Assembly: GCA_950295325.1 (NCBI GenBank) | Contig: OX485805.1 | Span: forward strand, 56,134,758 to 56,198,757 | DNA length: 64,000 bases | Direction: 5' to 3' | From: Polytrichum commune | Taxonomy: Eukaryota; Streptophyta; Polytrichopsida; Polytrichales; Polytrichaceae | Shown here: piece by piece, positions 59,183-64,000 of the stretch | How the letters are laid out: every line of letters starts with the position of its first letter | Numbering within the stretch: position 1 is the first letter of the stretch | Position numbers and translations under genes: made by a program | The notes under the pieces: model-generated | The model's input: the letters and a program-made list of their open reading frames with translations, nothing else | Database searches by the model: none | Told to the model about the DNA's origin: nothing

Positions 59183-59824
59183 TAGTAACCTCCCGCTTAA
59201 GTATGCACCCGTTTAAGTACGCATCCCGGTTAAGTACGCATTTTTTGGCAAAAAATTTAGGGTTCAAGATTTATTAGTTAAACATGTCGTGAATCGTCAT
59301 TTGGCGTAAGTTTTGAAGTTTTTTGCATTTGGCTTTGAGGTCGATTGCTTGGATCTTGCTCTGAAATGATTCAAATGATTTCTTAAGGCCATCAAAAAAT
59401 TCCTCTGCTTCTGCTTGAACTTCAATGCAGAGCAGCTAATCCTCAATGTCAAGAACCTGCTTATAAAGAGAGTCAAAACCCTAGAATATAACTCCGTTTT
59501 CTAAACCGACGTTCAGTTCCTGAGTGTTAACATCGCCTTCACTAACGATGTACTCTCGGGCTAGAGCCCTTTTACTCGGAGCATTTGTTTTGCTAAGCTT
59601 CAAGATGATTTCACAACGTTGATGCTCATTGAGACGCTTTCTGTTTGGTTTCTTCGACATTGTAGCGAAACACAAGCGATTTGGGAAACCTTAAACCCTA
59701 AAGTACACACCTACCGGCTATAGCGAAACACAAGCAATTTGAGAAACCCTAAAGTACGCACCTACCAGCTAAGTACGTACAAACTGCGCATGTTCAAGTT
59801 GTGTACTTAAGCGGGAGGTTATTG
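59183..59824. mobile_element. pogo/Tigger-like DNA transposon, internally deleted
   Basis: The 642-bp element is bounded by TA on both sides (59181-59182 and 59825-59826). The ends are inverted: TAGTAACCTCCCGCTTAAGT on the left; on the right, reversed, CAATAACCTCCCGCTTAAGT. Inside are further copies of a GTACGCA-type motif near both ends and a direct duplication of about 50 bp (GCGAAACACAAGC...ACCTACC) at about 59667-59770. The minus strand carries the two ends of a CENP-B/pogo-type transposase with its middle removed. TA target and CENP-B-like helix-turn-helix point to the pogo/Tigger branch of Tc1/mariner. Confidence 0.85.
59274..59660 (-). pseudogene. Deleted pogo/Tigger-type transposase
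   Basis: From the ATG at 59660 the minus strand reads KPNRKRLNEHQRCEIILKLS and KRALAREYIVSEGDV, the N-terminal psq/CENP-B helix-turn-helix that binds the element ends. The family's second DNA-binding half and the DDE catalytic core are missing. The frame then continues, through two TAG stops, to QAEAEEFFDGLKKSFESFQ and ends LRQMTIHDMFN, which resembles the C-terminal tail of such transposases. About 128 codons remain of a protein usually 450-550 long. It is dead as an enzyme, but the element ends are intact. Confidence 0.75.
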
Positions 59825-59826
59825 TA

Positions 59827-62800
59827 TGTCCAAAGATTTATGTTTAAAAACAAACTAACTCCTGAATCGGTTTCAAAGACTCCGATTTAGTCTAGTGGGG
59901 CCCATTTAGAATGAGTAAGCCCAAACTTGATATTGATATTATTGTATACATTTCACATGTAAAATCATGGCTCGTGATGTGAAGGAGAATTTGGGACTGG
60001 TGCATTATCCAATACATATTGTGGGAGTTACAAGTTTCCATGTGACATACTTGAAATACGGTCCATTGTACCAAAATCTCGTGTATTCCCCCAATTATTT
60101 TAAATTGGAAGTTCGAAAACATCAAGCCTATCTCAATGAAGACGCAACAAAATGTTGGAATGAGTGTATGTACTCACTTTTGTCACCAACATCCTCTTTT
60201 CACTCACATAAACAACCAATCAAACATCTCCCAAAGGCCCCTACAAATCGGACAAGTGGGTTGCCTAGAACAACGGCTCCCCCTTTTAGAGGATGGTTTG
60301 GTAAACGAGCAACACATGTCACCTTGTACATGCCATCCTCACACACACATACACACACCTAGTGGCAAGCATGGATATATGAGGTGCTTTTGTCAAAGAA
60401 AAAAAGGAAACATTGACATCTATGGCTTTATTGAAGTGAATATGAGCCCAATCATCAAACATCATTTCAAGTGCTTTTGTCACACAACGTTGCCCCCCAC
60501 CGTGATGCTCGAGAACGTAGAACTGTCAAGTTAGTGTGAATGGAGGATTGGTGTGCCATTGTGGAGAGCCTTGCAACTCATTTGTTTCATTAAAAAAAAA
60601 AATTGTACAATGATCATGTGGAATTTTTTTTGTTTGATCTGAATTGACAGTATTGATGTTTTCTCCACACATTTGTGAGAAAGTGGTTTGCTAGCCTCAC
60701 TAAAAGAATTGGCATCATGTTATTTTCTTTGTGTGTGCGTTTTTGGGTAGCTATGCCTTAAAGCTTGGCCCCCTCTAGGTGTTTGTCAGACACCCCATTT
60801 AAGCCCATGGCCAAAGGGTTTGGCATGAGCATACTTCATGTTAGTACGCTCATGAAACAACAACCTCTCAGTTGTCTCATACCTAAGGATAGGCATGCTA
60901 TCCCATCATTGCCAAACAACAAATGTTGGTTAATGACGAATAATGTGGTTCTTAGGGTGTATCTCCTTTCAGAATAGGAAACAAATAAATGTTGATGCCA
61001 CCCTCTCCAAGTAGGTAGTGTAATATTATGGGGGAGGAAGGGCAAAGGAGGGGGGGGGGGACAACATACAAGATAGTGGATATGCCTTGTTGTCAAGCAT
61101 GCAAGCTGGAATATCTTTGTCACTCCATTTAGGTACCCAAATGCATTTTGAATAGTTTATGAATGGCAAGATCTTATTATAAGGTTATGAACCACCGTGA
61201 ACACATTTAATATAAAATATGACAATATTGGTCGACACAATAACTAGCTTATCCAAAAATGAAAGTTGATTTCCCATTATGAAATAGAGAGGTGGTCACC
61301 TCCTTCTTCAACCTCATCTTCGCTTGTAATTGTGTTGGTCACCAATACTCGTTCTCTTGAGAATAACTGTGCATATTTCCATGTGAAGGGAGGGGGTGTC
61401 AAATCTTTGTCATTTACTGGTTTTTGGTGACTTGATCGGTGCACGGGAGCATGCCCTTATAATTAAGTCACACGGGAAGTGAGAACCACACCAAGTGGAC
61501 CCACAAGCTAAGCATGTTGGATGAAAGTGTGTCATACGCTTGCAATAGTCTATAATAATAACAACAATAATAATGATGAAAGCCTATCCACTTGCTAGCC
61601 CTAAGAGAGGCGAAAGAGCTTCAGTTGCACTAGGCTTTAGGTGTGAAAAGCTCCTCATTGCTCAAGCATTGGTGGTGTACTCCGAAGTTTTTCCTCGACT
61701 TTTTAGAAAGCGAGCCTTGTTGAGGATAGGCAGGTCCCATACTACCTTGGAGGGATCTCGTTTATGACTTGGAGAAAATTAAAGAAAATTAAAAATTATC
61801 CCTCAAAATTTTGCCACATGTCATTCCTACATTGGTTGAGAACTGATTGAATCTCATGTGAAAGTGACAAAGTTCTCACACTTTACGTAGTACAAATGAA
61901 ATATGTCCCCTTTCATGATACTGTGCTCAACAAACCTTTGAAAAGTTTTGGCTTTCTCTTTTATCACGGACTCCACCTTCCCACTACTTGGACTCCAACG
62001 AAATGAAATTGATTTTAAAGTCTCGGAACCCCGTTGTATGGTGTAGTTAGCAGTTTTGTAAAAGTTGTAACCTCCAGTAACCTCCAACAAATGATTTTTA
62101 CAATGATTTTTACAAGAACATTAATAATTGTAGGTTGAGAACACATAATATTATTAAAATTTGTAAACTAAGAATCTATGACTGAGTTTAGTATCATATT
62201 GCTAGAATAAATATATAAATATAAATTTTTATGTTATCATTTATTAGTTTAATAATCATCATAATCTATTATTAATGTATAAGCCATCCTAATATTCAAC
62301 ACACACATAAAATACAGTGGACCACAGTATTTTCCACCAATGCTAACTTTCAACCCACACTAATAAGTGTCAACATGTGTAGCTGTCATACATGTACAAC
62401 TTCGAGATTACCTCAACTTACATGATCATTACCGACTTCCTGTAAATATGATGGATAAGAAAATCAAAGAAGAATTATACAGATAGCAATCATAAATTTT
62501 CTCATCCCTATTAGAAAAAAAAAACATCAATATTCATATGGCACCGATGTGAATGTGAGCCCGTTCTCCTCCTTAAGCTACAATTAACATGTGTTATTCA
62601 AATTAGGGTATTTTTGGGAACTTGCAACAAATTCCACACTTTAGCCACGAATCACAGTTTAGCCACATTCCAAAATTCCATATAGATAAGGTTTGCACTA
62701 TGATTCAGGTGCAACTCTCCCTTGTTATTATTATTACTACTATTATTATTATTCTTGTTATTGAGACTTTCTGGCAACTGTATGGCATGCCCATGACTAG

Positions 62801-64000
62801 TAGAGGTGCCAATTTCAAGTTTCCTTCTGAGTCCCTTTTTGCGACCTGGCCCTTCATAATATCCCTGGTAATATTCCTCCAATGGCTCACAATCAGTGTT
62901 CAAGTTTGAATTGTGAACATGGGTTTCAATGTGAAGGGCTTCAAAATAATCACACTTCACTCAAACTTTCAAACTTTTTTGCAACACTTCACGAAAAAAA
63001 CACACTACTTGATATTGGCCGATTTGTACTGAATATGAAAATAATATGATGTCTCACTGTATTGAAGAAGTGCATGCAATGAAATGATGCACTAAAATAG
63101 TTTAGATTCCTTACATAATGCACTTAATCAACATCCAACTTCAAAGGCAAAGCCCTCCAGTTTTGGTCGATTTGGTGTGTGTTTCAGAAATTCTAGCCCA
63201 ATCCATATTTTTCATCGGAAGACCGCATAACGACACTCATATCAATGCATCCAATGTTCCAAGTTTCGATCGACTTCTGCAATCACTCTTCGCCCAATTT
63301 TATTTGGAAAATCCTCGTTCACATATAGTTGTGCTTGCCAAGCCAAAGTTGCAGTCAATGCCGAGTCGAAGTTCTAGAGTCGAAATGGCAAGAGTTATTG
63401 GAATTTGGAAGTTGTCTCATAGAGTGCCAAGATTGGAGTCCAACTATGTTCTTATTTGCAAATTGTAGCTACTGTATTTTGTGACAAGTAGTTTTTGGAG
63501 AGGCCTTCATTGTGAAGCATGGAAACTTTATAGAGTGCATTTTTGTGAAGTGCCCCCCCCCTCCCCAAAAAAGAAGAAGAGGTTATTTGACAAGTGTTGA
63601 AGACTTCAATTTTGAACATTGGTCACAATCAAACTACAATTTAAGAGCCGCTTCACACTATGGCCATCCAAGTCACAAGGCTGTGGGATGGAATGGCCAA
63701 ACTTTGTTGAGAGTCCAAAAAAATGGGCTGAAAATAACCAATATAATACAAGAATTGGAGCCTTCGACCGGGCATAGCGTGAAGCCTTCAAAGATCAAGC
63801 CTTCATAACACTTGTAATAGGACCATTTTTAGGCCCGATTTGCCATACAATAAAGGTCATCAATGTGCATAATGATGGGACTCAAATGTATTTCAAAAGT
63901 TTCATTTGTGATTAGTGCTTTGGAGCATGCAAGGATCCTTTGGAAACAACTTCTCTAACTTCTCTTATAGATTGAGGTTTTTGTGATTAGGGTCATTGTA
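59827..64000. other. Repeat-rich intergenic DNA to the right end
   Basis: No recognised gene. A G11 tract lies at about 61050-61060, ATT/AAT microsatellite-like stretches at about 61552-61575 and 62727-62760. Two plus-strand frames close together, 63118-63468 (116 codons) and 63512-63808 (98 codons), have no motif I know; their spacing suggests pieces of one decayed reading frame. Frames at 59967-60534 are partly A/C-rich like the retroelement remnants. Confidence 0.4.

Noticed and set aside
1-64000. CRISPR arrays, operons, ribosome binding sites
   Set aside because: The DNA is a plant nuclear genome with spliced genes; tandem arrays seen have long degenerate units without spacers.

Overview
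The window is nuclear DNA of a land plant. Spliced genes with GT-AG introns encode a chloroplast-targeted ribosomal protein, a dirigent protein, a plant-type SKIP14 F-box protein and a plant-type U2 snRNA promoter. The lineage cannot be fixed. Several features suggest, but do not prove, a plant outside the flowering plants (lycophyte, fern or bryophyte): protein divergence, and a non-LTR retroelement with an R2-like zinc-knuckle and restriction-like-nuclease end.

Layout. 1-1.15 kb: 3' end of the 20S proteasome alpha-6 gene (+). 2.4-3.1 kb: a Mutator-like inverted-repeat element. 3.4-4.8 kb: two-exon dirigent gene (+). 5.6-8.6 kb: four-exon plastid ribosomal protein L13 gene (-), with a degenerate tandem array in its first intron. 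9.4-10.85 kb: decayed non-LTR element (+). 12.45-12.9 kb: possible PIF/Harbinger-type MITE. 14.3-15.85 kb: SKIP14 F-box gene (+). 17.6-18.2 kb: one arm of the Mutator-like family. 21.07-21.27 kb: U2 snRNA gene with its own Pol II promoter. 22.2-23.4 kb: intact Mutator-like element with a 9-bp target duplication. 24.66-25.55 kb: intronless orphan gene for a 298-aa membrane-anchored protein. 25.8-26.3 kb: inverted pseudogene fragment of the neighbouring carrier gene. 27.2-32.1 kb: ten-exon mitochondrial carrier of the MTM1/SLC25A39 type (-). 33.5-33.8 kb: Stowaway-like MITE. 34-45.6 kb: repeat-dominated block with retroelement ORF1 and ORF2 remnants in opposite orientations, poly-C tracts, microsatellites and a foldback element. 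47.0-56.1 kb: nineteen-exon CCR4-NOT subunit 3 gene (+). 56.1-64 kb: repeat-rich, with a pogo/Tigger deletion derivative bounded by TA.

The genes are mostly housekeeping: protein turnover (proteasome, SCF F-box), plastid translation, mitochondrial transport, mRNA decay and splicing. They form no operon or shared pathway and stand as separate islands between mobile-element debris. Exon coordinates were read by eye from splice sites, reading-frame continuity and remembered family sequence; phases were checked arithmetically. No alignment was run.
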